30,155 nucleotides of DNA. Origin: CAZIGM01 sp964538675. Its GTDB lineage: Bacteria; Bacillota; Bacilli; Tepidibacillales; Tepidibacillaceae. The DNA lies in contig CAZIGM010000021.1 of the NCBI GenBank assembly GCA_964538675.1, forward strand, positions 1 to 30,155, written 5' to 3'. A program made the translations under genes and the position numbers. Under the pieces are notes generated by a model that saw only the letters and a list, made by a program, of their open reading frames with translations, had not been told where the DNA came from and did no database searches. Of the stretch, positions 1 to 8,325 are shown piece by piece (the first letter of the stretch is position 1; each line of letters opens with the position of its first letter).

Positions 1-224
1 AACTAAGACTTACACTACGTTTAAACTTGCGTAAATCAAGTTTTCTTTAACTCCACCTGAATCCTAGTAAGACTTTCATTTTCCCCATTTAACATATCGA
101 GACTAAGGAACTTGTTCCTTTAGCGAGACTTGTGCACTTTGTGTACATAGCATGACTTAATGCTTTAGCATTATAGCACGACTTGCACACTTTGTATGTA
201 AGTGGGGTCTTATCATATCTGGAT
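1..224. repeat. R1a: modular hairpin repeat (left part cut by window edge)
   Basis: This is the largest copy of a dispersed family also found at 2648-2771, 5506-5574 and 24499-24720. Its 3' end (GTCTTATCATATCTGGAT) is the same as in the other full copies. Inside it a row of short hairpins (AAGGAAC-TT-GTTCCTT, TGTGCAC-TTT-GTGTACA, TAATGCT-TT-AGCATTA) is joined by a repeated connector of the form TAGCnnGACTT. The closing stem is CCCCA...TGGGG. The left boundary lies at or beyond position 1. Confidence 0.7.
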
Positions 225-362
225 TAATGCTTTATTTTCGTTCATTTCGGTTCATTTCTTTAATATACCATTACTAATTTTATTTTAATTGTGCACTATA
301 AAATAGAAAAGCACTTTTTATTATTTTTTTAATAAAATAAAATATGGAAAGGAGTTAATGAA

Positions 363-494
363 ATGCCAGATTGGTTATGTCGCCAAATAACTCAAGCATA
401 TTTTTGTAAAGACATATACAGAATTAAATTACTTAATGAATTTTGGTTCTCTTATATAGAAAAAGAAAATAAACAAACTAAGATTTCATTGTAA
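363..494 (+). CDS. cmpA: CmpA-like cortex morphogenetic microprotein (43 aa)
   Basis: A 43-codon ORF that begins MPDWLCRQITQAYF and continues with KD..RIKLLNEFWFSY. From memory this matches the CmpA family of Bacillus spore formers (MPxWLxxQ, KD, IK.LN.CWFFY), a tiny protein that works with the SpoIVA quality-control pathway during cortex and coat assembly. A good ribosome site (AAAGGAG, 8 nt spacer) precedes the ATG. In Bacillus subtilis cmpA lies close to the tex homologue ydcI, and here it is convergent with tex: its last 17 nt overlap the 3' end of tex. The family call rests on the motif pattern, not on a search. The C-terminal tail (IEKENKQTKISL) is longer than in the family members I recall, and the usual Cys before WFF is Glu-Phe here. 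Confidence 0.75.
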   Translation: MPDWLCRQITQAYFCKDIYRIKLLNEFWFSYIEKENKQTKISL

Positions 495-2634
495 GTGCTA
501 TCCTTTTTTTATTTATATCTATGCTTATCACCCAAACTTCAATTATATCACCAACCGAAACAACATCCAGGGGATGCTTTATAAAAGTTTCACTCATTTC
601 AGAGATATGAACTAAACCATCTTCCTTTACTCCAAGGTCAACAAAGGCCCCAAAATCAACTATATTTCTAACTGTACCTTTTAAATGCATTCCTTGCTTC
701 AAATCCTCAATTTTCATTATATCACTTGATAAAATTGGTTTTGGTAGTTCGTCACGAGGATCTCTAAAAGGTCTAATTAAATTTTCAACGATATCCTTCA
801 ATGTTGGTAGCCCTATTGAAATTTCAGAACTGATTTCTTCAAGCTTCAGTTTAACCAGCTGTTGTTTTAAATGATTTGTTCCAATATCATTAATATTTAG
901 TTTAGCACGTTCTAGTAAGGAAAAAGTTGCCGAGTATGATTCTGGATGAATAGATGTTTTATCTAATGGATTTTCTCCATCTATTCTTAAAAAACCTGCT
1001 GCCTGTTCAAATATTTTAGAACCAAAACGAGAAACTTTTTTTAAATCCTCACGATTGTTGTATCTACCATTTTCTTCACGATATAAGACAATGTTTTTTG
1101 CCAAAGATTTATTCATTCCAGAAACAAACTGTAACAGCGAAACTGATGCAGTATTTACATCAACACCAACATAGTTAACTACTGATTCAACAACTTGAGT
1201 TAAACTATTTTCTAACTTTTTTTGCGATACGTCATGTTGATACTGTCCTACGCCAACAGATTTAGGGTCAATTTTGACCAATTCTGCTAATGGATCTTGT
1301 AATCTCCTAGCTATTGAGATTGCACTTCTTTCAGAAACATCTAATTTGGGAAATTCCTCTTTAGCAATTTTTGAGGCTGAATAAACACTTGCACCAGCTT
1401 CACTTACAATAATATAAAATAATTCTTTATTATACTCTTTAATAAAATCAACTACTAATTGTTCAGTCTCCCTTGAAGCTGTTCCATTACCTATTACAAT
1501 TATTTTTACACCATATTTATCTGCTATTTCTTTAATTTTTTCTTTAGCTTCTTCAACTTTATTTTGAGGCGGATTTGGATATATTAAACTTATATCCTCA
1601 ACCCTACCAATTGGATTGATAACTGCCATTTTACATCCCGTTCTATAAGCAGGGTCTATTCCTAAAACAGTCTTATTCTTTATAGGCGGCTGTAATAACA
1701 ATTGCCTTAGGTTTGCCGAAAAAATGTGTATAGCTTGATTTTCGGCGTTCTCAGTTAATATTTGACGAACTTCTCTTTCTACTGATGGAGAAATTAAACG
1801 TTTATAACTATCCTCAATAACAGTTTGTAAATAATCTGGCAGAATTGAGAAATATGTAAAATATGAGAATTTTCTTTTTATCCCCTCAATTATTGTTTCT
1901 TCATCCACTTGAATTTTTACTTTTAATAATTTTTCCTTTTCCCCTCGATTAATTGCTAAAATACGATGATTTCTTATACTGCTTACTGCTTCTTGATAAT
2001 CATAATACATTTCGTATACACTTTCTTCGTTTTTATCACTAGCAAGGGTTACAATAATTCCTTTTTTTAATATTTCCTTTCTTACCCACTCTCTTACTGT
2101 TGGGTCATCAGAGATCATTTCCGCTATAATATCTTGTCCACCTTTTAGAACATCTTCTACTGTATAAAGTTCATTATCTTTAGATATATAGCTACCTGCT
2201 GCTTTAATAATGTCTTTATACTCGTTTTCTTTATCAAGTAATAACATTGAAAATGGCTCTAAACCTTTTTCTTTTGCAACACTAGCCCTAGTTTTTCTTT
2301 TTGGTTTAAATGGTCTATAAATATCTTCAACCTTTTGAAGTTTTGTCGCAGTCTCAATTTCTTTTTTTAGTGATTCTGTTAATTTTCCTTGTTCATCTAT
2401 TAAATTAATTACTTCAATTTTCCTTTGGTTTAGATTCCTTAAGTAGTTTACCCTTTCTGAAATATCTCTTAACATACTTTCATCAAGCGAGCCAGTCATT
2501 TCTTTACGATATCTTGCTATAAAAGGTATTGTGCTTCCATCATCTAAGAGCTTAATTACTTGTAGCACTTGTTCTTTTCTTAATTTTAATTCCCTAGATA
2601 TCTGATCAATCAAAAAGTGTGTTTCCTGTTCCAT
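478..2634 (-). CDS. tex: Tex family RNA-binding transcription accessory protein
   Basis: A 718-residue protein of the normal full Tex length. Domain order: N-terminal helical Tex_N region (about 1-200), YqgF/RNase H-like domain (about 320-450, with VLGIDPAYRTGCKMAV), helix-hairpin-helix region (about 490-560, with VGVDVNTAS.LL..VSG), and a C-terminal S1 domain (about 641-718, GTVRNIVDFGAFVDLG...DGLVHISEM). Tex proteins bind nucleic acid and are linked to transcription and RNA turnover; the exact role varies by species. The start is an ATG behind GGGAGG. Repeat R1b ends only about 10 nt upstream of this ribosome site, so the repeat lies in the leader or promoter of tex. Confidence 0.95.
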   Translation of the reverse strand: MEQETHFLIDQISRELKLRKEQVLQVIKLLDDGSTIPFIARYRKEMTGSLDESMLRDISERVNYLRNLNQRKIEVINLIDEQGKLTESLKKEIETATKLQKVEDIYRPFKPKRKTRASVAKEKGLEPFSMLLLDKENEYKDIIKAAGSYISKDNELYTVEDVLKGGQDIIAEMISDDPTVREWVRKEILKKGIIVTLASDKNEESVYEMYYDYQEAVSSIRNHRILAINRGEKEKLLKVKIQVDEETIIEGIKRKFSYFTYFSILPDYLQTVIEDSYKRLISPSVEREVRQILTENAENQAIHIFSANLRQLLLQPPIKNKTVLGIDPAYRTGCKMAVINPIGRVEDISLIYPNPPQNKVEEAKEKIKEIADKYGVKIIVIGNGTASRETEQLVVDFIKEYNKELFYIIVSEAGASVYSASKIAKEEFPKLDVSERSAISIARRLQDPLAELVKIDPKSVGVGQYQHDVSQKKLENSLTQVVESVVNYVGVDVNTASVSLLQFVSGMNKSLAKNIVLYREENGRYNNREDLKKVSRFGSKIFEQAAGFLRIDGENPLDKTSIHPESYSATFSLLERAKLNINDIGTNHLKQQLVKLKLEEISSEISIGLPTLKDIVENLIRPFRDPRDELPKPILSSDIMKIEDLKQGMHLKGTVRNIVDFGAFVDLGVKEDGLVHISEMSETFIKHPLDVVSVGDIIEVWVISIDINKKRIALTMKS

Positions 2635-2647
2635 ATATACCTCCCAT

Positions 2648-2771
2648 AAAGCCGAACTTTATTCAGATGGATTTTAACTCCATCTGAATTCTAGTGAGAC
2701 TTATCCTAAATTCATTCTCCCCCACTTACACACTTTGTGTGAAAGTGGGAGTCTTATCATATCTGGATAAA
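2648..2771. repeat. R1b: compact copy of the modular hairpin repeat
   Basis: A complete short copy of about 124 nt. It opens with ATAAAGC.GAACTTTATTCAG, as in copy 24499-24720. A perfect 11-bp hairpin follows (ATTCAGATGGA / TCCATCTGAAT), then GAGACTTATCCTAAATTCATT, then a hairpin CCCACTT.CACAC-TTT-GTGTGAAAGTGGG enclosed by AGACT/AGTCT. The ends TTTATTCAGAT and ATCTGGATAAA are complementary if one G-U pair is allowed, so the 5' arm can pair with two different partners. Confidence 0.75.
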
Positions 2772-2848
2772 AAAATTAGTAATCTAGAAAAAAATCATAA
2801 CATATGTTCCTATTTTTCTCAAGATAACAATAATTTACGACTATATAA

Positions 2849-2884
2849 AAAATAAAAAAAAGAAGGTTTTCTGCCCTCTTTCTA
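2849..2884 (-). terminator. Probable intrinsic terminator after ndoA
   Basis: Read on the minus strand just past the ndoA stop, AAAGAGGG and CCTTCTTT form an imperfect stem around CAGAAAA, followed directly by a run of T. It would end the ndoAI-ndoA transcript before R1b and tex. Confidence 0.6.
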
Positions 2885-3232
2885 AAAACTTATCAAGCCT
2901 AAACTAATTTGTAAAGATTCATTAACTTTATGCATTAATTCTTCATCTAAATTCGTTATTTTATCAGTTAATCTTTGCTTATCAATAGTACGTATTTGCT
3001 CAAGCAAAATAACTGAATCTCTTTCAAAGCCATAGGTATTAGCCTCTATTTCAACATGTGTTGGCAATTTAGCCTTTTGAATTTGAGCTGTTATTGCCGC
3101 GACGATGACTGTAGGACTAAAGCGATTCCCAATATCATTTTGCAAAATCAAAACAGGGCGTATACCACCTTGCTCTGACCCAACAACTGGGGAAAGATCA
3201 GCGAAAAATACATCGCCACGTTTTACAATCAA
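2882..3232 (-). CDS. ndoA: NdoA/MazF-family endoribonuclease toxin
   Basis: A 116-residue PemK/MazF-type toxin matching the length of Bacillus EndoA (NdoA), which cleaves mRNA at a short UACAU-type site. It starts MIVKRGDVFFADLSPVVGSE and carries GGIRPVL with Arg25 and VAAITAQ with Thr48, the positions of the catalytic Arg and Thr in the Bacillus enzyme. The start codon is TTG, 3 nt after the stop of the antitoxin gene. Its weak ribosome site (GGGGTG) lies inside the last codons of the antitoxin, so translation is probably coupled to the antitoxin. The order alr, ndoAI, ndoA is the same as in Bacillus subtilis. Confidence 0.95.
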   Translation of the reverse strand: MIVKRGDVFFADLSPVVGSEQGGIRPVLILQNDIGNRFSPTVIVAAITAQIQKAKLPTHVEIEANTYGFERDSVILLEQIRTIDKQRLTDKITNLDEELMHKVNESLQISLGLISF

Positions 3233-3235
3233 TAT

Positions 3236-3514
3236 TTACACCCCACTAACTAGGCGATCAACAGCAGAATCTGCTTCTTCTTCTAATAGAAAAGACTCAG
3301 ATGCAAGATTAAGATTAATATTAGCCATTTCCATATATCCTTTTTGCATATTTTCTCGAATAGTTTTCTTTTTTCTTTCTAATAAATATAATTTCATTGC
3401 TTGTCTAATTAATTCGCTCCTATTCAAGGCTTCCATCTCTACTACTCCATCAACTTCTTGTAGCAGATTTTGAGGTAGACTAATCATAATACGTTTAGTG
3501 TTATTACTGGCCAC
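3236..3514 (-). CDS. ndoAI: NdoAI-like ribbon-helix-helix antitoxin
   Basis: A 92-residue CopG/MetJ-type ribbon-helix-helix protein. The N-terminal strand KRIMISLPQNLL is followed by the two helices, which contain LNRSELIRQAMKLYL. The acidic C-terminal tail (FLLEEEADSAVDRLVSGV) is of the kind that wraps around and inhibits the MazF toxin. The start is GTG, 9 nt after GGAGG. It is immediately upstream of the toxin gene, and such antitoxins often repress their own operon. About 300 nt without a gene lie between it and alr, so the pair probably has its own promoter. Confidence 0.93.
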   Translation of the reverse strand: MASNNTKRIMISLPQNLLQEVDGVVEMEALNRSELIRQAMKLYLLERKKKTIRENMQKGYMEMANINLNLASESFLLEEEADSAVDRLVSGV

Positions 3515-3811
3515 TAGTTTGCACCTCCGTCAAAAGTCAAATACTATAGAATTATCAAACTATAAAATCATATTAATATTAACATTATACCGATATCAAT
3601 AAGTAAATATACGCAAAATCGTAATAGTTCTTTTTATACATATTATATCATTTAAATATTTATACTTGATATTTTATTAAATATCCTCTAGGTAAATCCT
3701 TCCTATTACGATATACACTAAATATACCGACAAAGACATTTCAACATTTAGAATAGCATTAAAAGCCATAGAAATCAAGTAAATACAGATATGACCCTTT
3801 ACTAAATTTTG
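3515..3811. other. Intergenic region upstream of ndoAI
   Basis: A 297-nt very AT-rich stretch between the alr stop and the ndoAI start. It should hold the ndoAI promoter, but I see no confident -35/-10 pair, hairpin or small ORF. Confidence 0.5.
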
Positions 3812-4981
3812 TTATTCACTAGTCAAATTATTAACTATCTCTACAATATTACCATTTTGTTTATATATTCTAGGAATCCTCTTCCCTAATAATGTAACTA
3901 ATTCATAATTAATTGTATTTAGAAGTTTCGCATTATAGTCCATGGTTATATACTGTCCGTTTTGGGAACCAACAATTATAACTTCATCACCTATTTGTAC
4001 ATCATCAATTTCCGTTACATCTATCATAGTTTGATCCATACAAATCCTTCCTATAATTGGTACCTTAACACCATGAACAATAACATAACCTCTATTTGAT
4101 AAGCTTCGTGAAAAGCCATCTGCATAACCGATTGGAAGGGTAGCCACTTTTGTTTCTCTTGTTGCTTTAAATGTTGCTCCATAGCTAACAGTTTGTCCTG
4201 GACTGATTGTCTTAACATAAATTACTTCTGTTTTAATTGTCATAACTGGTTTTAAATCATTTTCTAATAAATCAACTTCTTCAGATGGAGCTAATCCATA
4301 TAATCCAATACCTATTCTTACCATTGTTTGACTAAGTTCTGCTAAATCAATTGCTGCAGCCGAATTAGATGCATGAATAATCGATAAATTAAATGTTTTC
4401 TCTACCCTACTAACTACTTCGCTAAAACTTTTATATTGCTTAAACGTTAAGGATTTATCTTTTTCATCTGCAGTTGCAAAATGTGTGTAAATCCCTTCAA
4501 GTTTAATCCACTTTTTCTCTTTAATACAATCAATGTACTCATCTATATCTTTAGGGGCTAAGCCTATTCGCCCCATACCCGTGTCTACTTTTAAGTGAAT
4601 ACATATTTCTTTACCCAGTCGTTCTCCCACTTCCTCAACTCTTTTAATAGTATCCAAAGTGTATACTGTTAACGCAATATCATATTTACATGCTAATTCT
4701 ATCCCATCGCTAGGGGTATATCCTAATATCAAAATTCTATCTTGTATACCCGCCTTTCTTAATTGAATAGCCTCATCTAAAAATGCAACAGCAAAATATT
4801 TTACACCAAGTGATTGCAAATGAGTTGCGACTGGAATTGCTCCATGCCCATAAGCATCAGCCTTTACTACTGCCATTAATTCAGTACTACTAGCAAGTTT
4901 ATTCTTAAAAAATTTTAGGTTATCGGTTATTGCATCTAAATCTATTTCTATAACAGTATGTCGAAAAAAGGATTTTGCCAT
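3812..4981 (-). CDS. alr: Alanine racemase
   Basis: A 389-residue PLP-dependent alanine racemase that makes D-alanine for peptidoglycan. The PLP lysine is Lys40 in AVVKADAYGHGA. The second catalytic base is Tyr267 in VSYGATF. KVDTGMGRIG (Arg near 138) and VRIGIGLYGL are the other family motifs. The length is typical. An ATG start lies 18 nt after the stop of the upstream membrane-protein gene, so the two are probably co-transcribed. The neighbourhood (acpS, LolA-like lipoprotein, alr, ndoAI, ndoA) follows the Bacillus order. In Clostridioides difficile a LolA-like germination lipoprotein (GerS) is next to an alr paralogue, so a role in spore germination is possible besides wall synthesis. Confidence 0.96.
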   Translation of the reverse strand: MAKSFFRHTVIEIDLDAITDNLKFFKNKLASSTELMAVVKADAYGHGAIPVATHLQSLGVKYFAVAFLDEAIQLRKAGIQDRILILGYTPSDGIELACKYDIALTVYTLDTIKRVEEVGERLGKEICIHLKVDTGMGRIGLAPKDIDEYIDCIKEKKWIKLEGIYTHFATADEKDKSLTFKQYKSFSEVVSRVEKTFNLSIIHASNSAAAIDLAELSQTMVRIGIGLYGLAPSEEVDLLENDLKPVMTIKTEVIYVKTISPGQTVSYGATFKATRETKVATLPIGYADGFSRSLSNRGYVIVHGVKVPIIGRICMDQTMIDVTEIDDVQIGDEVIIVGSQNGQYITMDYNAKLLNTINYELVTLLGKRIPRIYKQNGNIVEIVNNLTSE

Positions 4982-4999
4982 ATTTAATTCAACACCTTA

Positions 5000-5425
5000 T
5001 CAATGCTTTTTTTTATTTCTTCTCATCTGTTCAATTTTTTTGTTTAAATCTTCAATAAAATTATTAGAAATCATTAATGGAGTCTTCTTGCCATCGATAA
5101 TAAAGAAAAACTTTAAATCGTATGTTTGTTCAATATTTACAATCGGTATTTCTCTTTTATTACCTGCCTTTTCTATGATCAGATATATATCTGTAAGTAT
5201 ATATTTTGGTTTAATTACCGCTTTATAGATAATTGGCGATATAGATAAAACTAATATTCCTCCAATAACTGCGCCCATTTTAAACATATTATCTGATAAA
5301 TTATACATCAAACTTAATATAAATATTAGAATAATAAAAATAATAGTTTCAATAATTTTAACCTTCATAGATTTTCTTAAAAATATTGTAAAAAGACTTG
5401 GGGATTCTTCTCTAATAATATTCAT
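5000..5425 (-). CDS. Small membrane protein, PH-like (bacterial PH domain type)
   Basis: About 141 residues. Two adjacent membrane helices (about 24-43 and 48-67) are followed by a short C-terminal cytosolic part with YILTDIYLIIEKAGNKREIPIVNIEQ, the pattern of bacterial PH-like (DUF304/bPH_2) proteins, and a basic tail (RRNKKKH). Function unknown. I place the start at the ATG at 5425, which is 9 nt behind AGGAT; the in-frame GTG three codons upstream is too close to that site. It is directly upstream of alr and probably in the same transcript. Its N-terminal end faces the degenerate repeat R1c. Confidence 0.7.
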   Translation of the reverse strand: MNIIREESPSLFTIFLRKSMKVKIIETIIFIILIFILSLMYNLSDNMFKMGAVIGGILVLSISPIIYKAVIKPKYILTDIYLIIEKAGNKREIPIVNIEQTYDLKFFFIIDGKKTPLMISNNFIEDLNKKIEQMRRNKKKH

Positions 5426-5505
5426 TTGTATCACATCCTGTTTTTATCTGATTATCTATTTTACCAATTTTCTATATATATTAAAAGTATAATTATTAAG
5501 CCAAT

Positions 5506-5574
5506 ATTTATTCAGATGAAACTCATAGAGTACAAGTCATACTAAGTTGAGAACATGTTGTATATGGATAAAAA
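5506..5574. repeat. R1c: short degenerate copy of the modular repeat
   Basis: It starts TTTATTCAGATG and ends ATATGGATAAA, matching the two ends of R1b and R1d. Its interior (ACTCATAGAGTACAAGTCATACTAAG) aligns with the module ACTCAAGAGTACAAGTGACGCTAAG of R1d. The hairpin arms are mostly lost. Confidence 0.5.
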
Positions 5575-5597
5575 CTGGATGGTTATTAACCATCCAG
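5570..5597 (-). terminator. Intrinsic terminator after the LolA-like lipoprotein gene
   Basis: On the minus strand a perfect 10-bp stem CTGGATGGTT / AACCATCCAG with a 3-nt loop is followed by TTTTTAT. It separates the acpS-nnr-lipoprotein group from the alr group. Confidence 0.9.
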
Positions 5598-5613
5598 CTA
5601 TTTTATTGAGAAT

Positions 5614-6630
5614 TTATTTACCCGTTTGACCAAGAACTGATTTTGCCACAATAATCATTTCATCAGCAGGTAAGTCACCAGTTAATTTAAAATCCACCCC
5701 ATTATATGTCCAAGATAATGTTCTTGTATCAGTTAATTCAGACAATACGCCTATTCCATACCCGAGATCTACAATATCTGTCTGGGACATTTCTGGAGCA
5801 CTAGCCATTATAGCTTTAGGATTTGATTCAATAAGAGAATAATTATATTTTCCTGTATATTTAATTATTACCTCCTCTCCATCTTCACTTCCTATCACTT
5901 TTGGAATATTTTTTGTTACTCCTTCAGGTAAATAAGCTGGTTCAATAATTCCAAAGCTATTGTTATTATCATCTGTTACTGTAGGTAGTGAACTCAAATC
6001 CCAACTTGTTAGATTACGATCCATACTAAAAGCATCATCATCAAAAGAACAATCAAACTCAAACTCATTAAATACCATCTCTACCAATCTGGTCTGATTA
6101 GAATTAAATACAGATACTTTAATCGGTCGTAAGTCTTTATCTAGCCATACTTTTTGTTGGTCAAGTGTTTTGTTTTCATAATTAGCCTTCACTTCATAAA
6201 TATAGAAGTCTTCTTCTGTAGAAAAAATACGATTATTATCATCGATTATGCTCGTTGCTAAAGATTGAAATAGATAAACTGCTCCATTTGATTCTGGCCA
6301 TTCACTCTTAAATCTGTAACTTTTATTTAGTGACGGTTCTAACACAAAAACCCCTTCATCATTTTTTAATATTATTTGGGTCACATTTGTATTAACATTA
6401 TTCAACCCAATTCGATAATAATTAGGTTCTTTGTACCATACTTCTACATTATACTCTTGTGGGTTTTCTCCAGCCTCAATCGTCATTGTTCCAACAGCTT
6501 TATAGCTTTTAACTGTTTCTAATGTATCTTCTAAATCTGCAACTATGTCATCCGAACTTTTTTGACCACAGCCACTTAATAAGGTAAGTGCCGTAATCAT
6601 GATAATAATTAACAATTTTCTTTTATACAT
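5614..6630 (-). CDS. LolA-like lipoprotein, YdcC/GerS type
   Basis: A 338-residue lipoprotein. The signal peptide ends in a lipobox (LTLLSGC, Cys21). The central part has the LolA-like fold signature seen in Firmicutes proteins of unknown cargo (NVEVWYKEPNYYRIGL, then WLDKDLRPIKVSVF). The C-terminal part (SFGIIEPAYLPEGV onward) resembles the DUF4367 domain. In Bacillus subtilis the sporulation protein YdcC occupies this place next to alr and acpS. In Clostridioides difficile the related GerS is needed for germination and sits beside alr2. By position and fold this is likely their counterpart, acting outside the membrane on the spore or forespore. That role is inferred from synteny, not shown here. 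Confidence 0.75.
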   Translation of the reverse strand: MYKRKLLIIIMITALTLLSGCGQKSSDDIVADLEDTLETVKSYKAVGTMTIEAGENPQEYNVEVWYKEPNYYRIGLNNVNTNVTQIILKNDEGVFVLEPSLNKSYRFKSEWPESNGAVYLFQSLATSIIDDNNRIFSTEEDFYIYEVKANYENKTLDQQKVWLDKDLRPIKVSVFNSNQTRLVEMVFNEFEFDCSFDDDAFSMDRNLTSWDLSSLPTVTDDNNNSFGIIEPAYLPEGVTKNIPKVIGSEDGEEVIIKYTGKYNYSLIESNPKAIMASAPEMSQTDIVDLGYGIGVLSELTDTRTLSWTYNGVDFKLTGDLPADEMIIVAKSVLGQTGK

Positions 6631-6701
6631 GTCACTATCCCCCTATTCATTCGACAGTTTTAACTAAAAACTTGTCAATTCCCCGGGAAATGTGTCAGCA
6701 T

Positions 6702-8261
6702 TTAATCTGCGTGATTAGACATTAAATGATAGATAGCGGGACCTATTTTTTCTATTATATCAGTTGCAATAATACTATAATTAGATGTGGATTTTACTGC
6801 TAAAGAGCCTGCCAAGCCATGAAGGTAAACTGCCACTAACACCGAACTTTTTACAGATAGTTTTTGAGCAATAAAACTCGTAATCATTCCTGCTAAAACG
6901 TCCCCAGTTCCTCCTTTTGCAAGTTCAGTGCCACCTGTTTGATTTATATAGATTTCTCCCTCAGGTGTTGCGATAACTGTATTTGCACCTTTTAGAACTA
7001 CATATATTCCATATTCTCGGGCTAGTTCTTGAGTTACACCTATGCGATTTTGTTGAACAAAATCAACACTATTTTTTATCAATCTAGCCATTTCGCCTGG
7101 ATGAGGAGTTAATATAATAGGATATTCTCTATTACGCAAAATATCTAATTTATTACTCAATACGTTTATACCGTCTGCATCTATAACTATTGGAATTATC
7201 AAATTATCAAGTATTTTTTTTAGTAGATTGTAGCCCTCTTCCCATAACCCAATCCCTACTCCATAGCATAATGCCTCATACTTTTTGCTTTTATCAAATA
7301 GTGTTTCAATTCCATTTATTGATAAATTTCCCGATTCTTTTTCAGGTAGTCCTATACAAATTGCTTCAGATACATGACTAAAAACCATTGATTGAATTGA
7401 TTTTGGAATAGCTATTGTTGCTAAACCTACACCAGCTCGTAAAGCTGCTTTTGTAGCCAAAGTTGGAGCACCTGGCATATCCTTAGAACCCCCAATAATT
7501 AATGCATGCCCATATGTTCCCTTATGTGTATTAGAAGAACGTATTGGTAGCTTATCCCTAACTATTTTACTTGTTATTAACTGTTTAGATAATGAAGTTT
7601 TTTTTAAAATAATAGGGGGAATTGAGATGTCTTCAACAAATAACTCTCCAACATAATCAGCACCAGGAAATAAAAGATGACCTAGTTTCGGTGAAACAAA
7701 AGTTACTGTCATTGATGCTAAAAATGCACTATTATTCACATGACCCGTATCACAAATTACTCCTGAAGGTAAATCAACAGCTACCCTGAAATTATTCAAT
7801 CCATTAGCATAATCAATTATTTTTTTATAAGGTTGCCTCAACGGACCACTTGCTCCGATTCCTAGTAATGCATCAACTATCACGCTAGCATCAGTCATTC
7901 TATCCATTAAAACATCAAATCTGGTTTCATCCCATTTCTCAACTCTGTAGCCTGAATTAACTAATGAATTAAAGTGTACTCGACTCTCTCGTGATAATTT
8001 TTGTTCATCGCCCACTAGCCATGTTTCAACATTATACCCTGCATTCCCAAGATGTCTTGCTACAACAAAGCCATCGCCTCCATTATTACCATGTCCAGAT
8101 AGTATAACAACCTTTAGGTGCGTTTCATTTCTAAATCTTTCTTTAATTCTTCTAGCAACAGAAATTCCTGCATTCTCCATTAGAACTTCACTTGGTATTC
8201 CTATTTTCTCTATAGCATTTCTATCTATTTCACGCATTTCTTTAGAAGTAACTAAATACAC
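6702..8261 (-). CDS. nnr: Bifunctional NAD(P)HX epimerase / ADP-dependent NAD(P)HX dehydratase
   Basis: A 519-residue two-domain repair enzyme that restores hydrated NADH and NADPH. The N-terminal epimerase domain (NnrE, about 1-220) has GHGNNGGDGF at 56-64 and VDLPSGV. The C-terminal ribokinase-like dehydratase (NnrD, about 243-515) begins at THKGTYGHALIIGGS, has LTPHPGEMARL and ends with the catalytic motif GGTGDVLAGM at 450-459. The fused form is standard in bacteria. The start is GTG preceded by GGAGGAGG. It lies between acpS (64 nt upstream) and the lipoprotein gene (71 nt downstream) and probably shares their transcript. Confidence 0.95.
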   Translation of the reverse strand: MYLVTSKEMREIDRNAIEKIGIPSEVLMENAGISVARRIKERFRNETHLKVVILSGHGNNGGDGFVVARHLGNAGYNVETWLVGDEQKLSRESRVHFNSLVNSGYRVEKWDETRFDVLMDRMTDASVIVDALLGIGASGPLRQPYKKIIDYANGLNNFRVAVDLPSGVICDTGHVNNSAFLASMTVTFVSPKLGHLLFPGADYVGELFVEDISIPPIILKKTSLSKQLITSKIVRDKLPIRSSNTHKGTYGHALIIGGSKDMPGAPTLATKAALRAGVGLATIAIPKSIQSMVFSHVSEAICIGLPEKESGNLSINGIETLFDKSKKYEALCYGVGIGLWEEGYNLLKKILDNLIIPIVIDADGINVLSNKLDILRNREYPIILTPHPGEMARLIKNSVDFVQQNRIGVTQELAREYGIYVVLKGANTVIATPEGEIYINQTGGTELAKGGTGDVLAGMITSFIAQKLSVKSSVLVAVYLHGLAGSLAVKSTSNYSIIATDIIEKIGPAIYHLMSNHAD

Positions 8262-8325
8262 ATTTCCTCCTCCTTACCTGCTATAAATATATGTATGTCC
8301 GATAGTGACAAGATATGCAAGTTGT

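Noticed and set aside
1..224. Insertion sequence end or tRNA cluster
   Set aside because: The hairpins are far too short for tRNAs and lack the T-loop and D-loop motifs; no transposase ORF is nearby.
3105..3473. 122-codon plus-strand ORF opposite ndoA/ndoAI
   Set aside because: Lies entirely antisense to two well-supported genes, low-complexity Ser/Ile-rich, no ribosome site; a shadow frame.
5521..5560. NikR operator half-site (TCATAC) in R1c
   Set aside because: No matching GTATGA half-site at the required spacing; it is part of the repeat.
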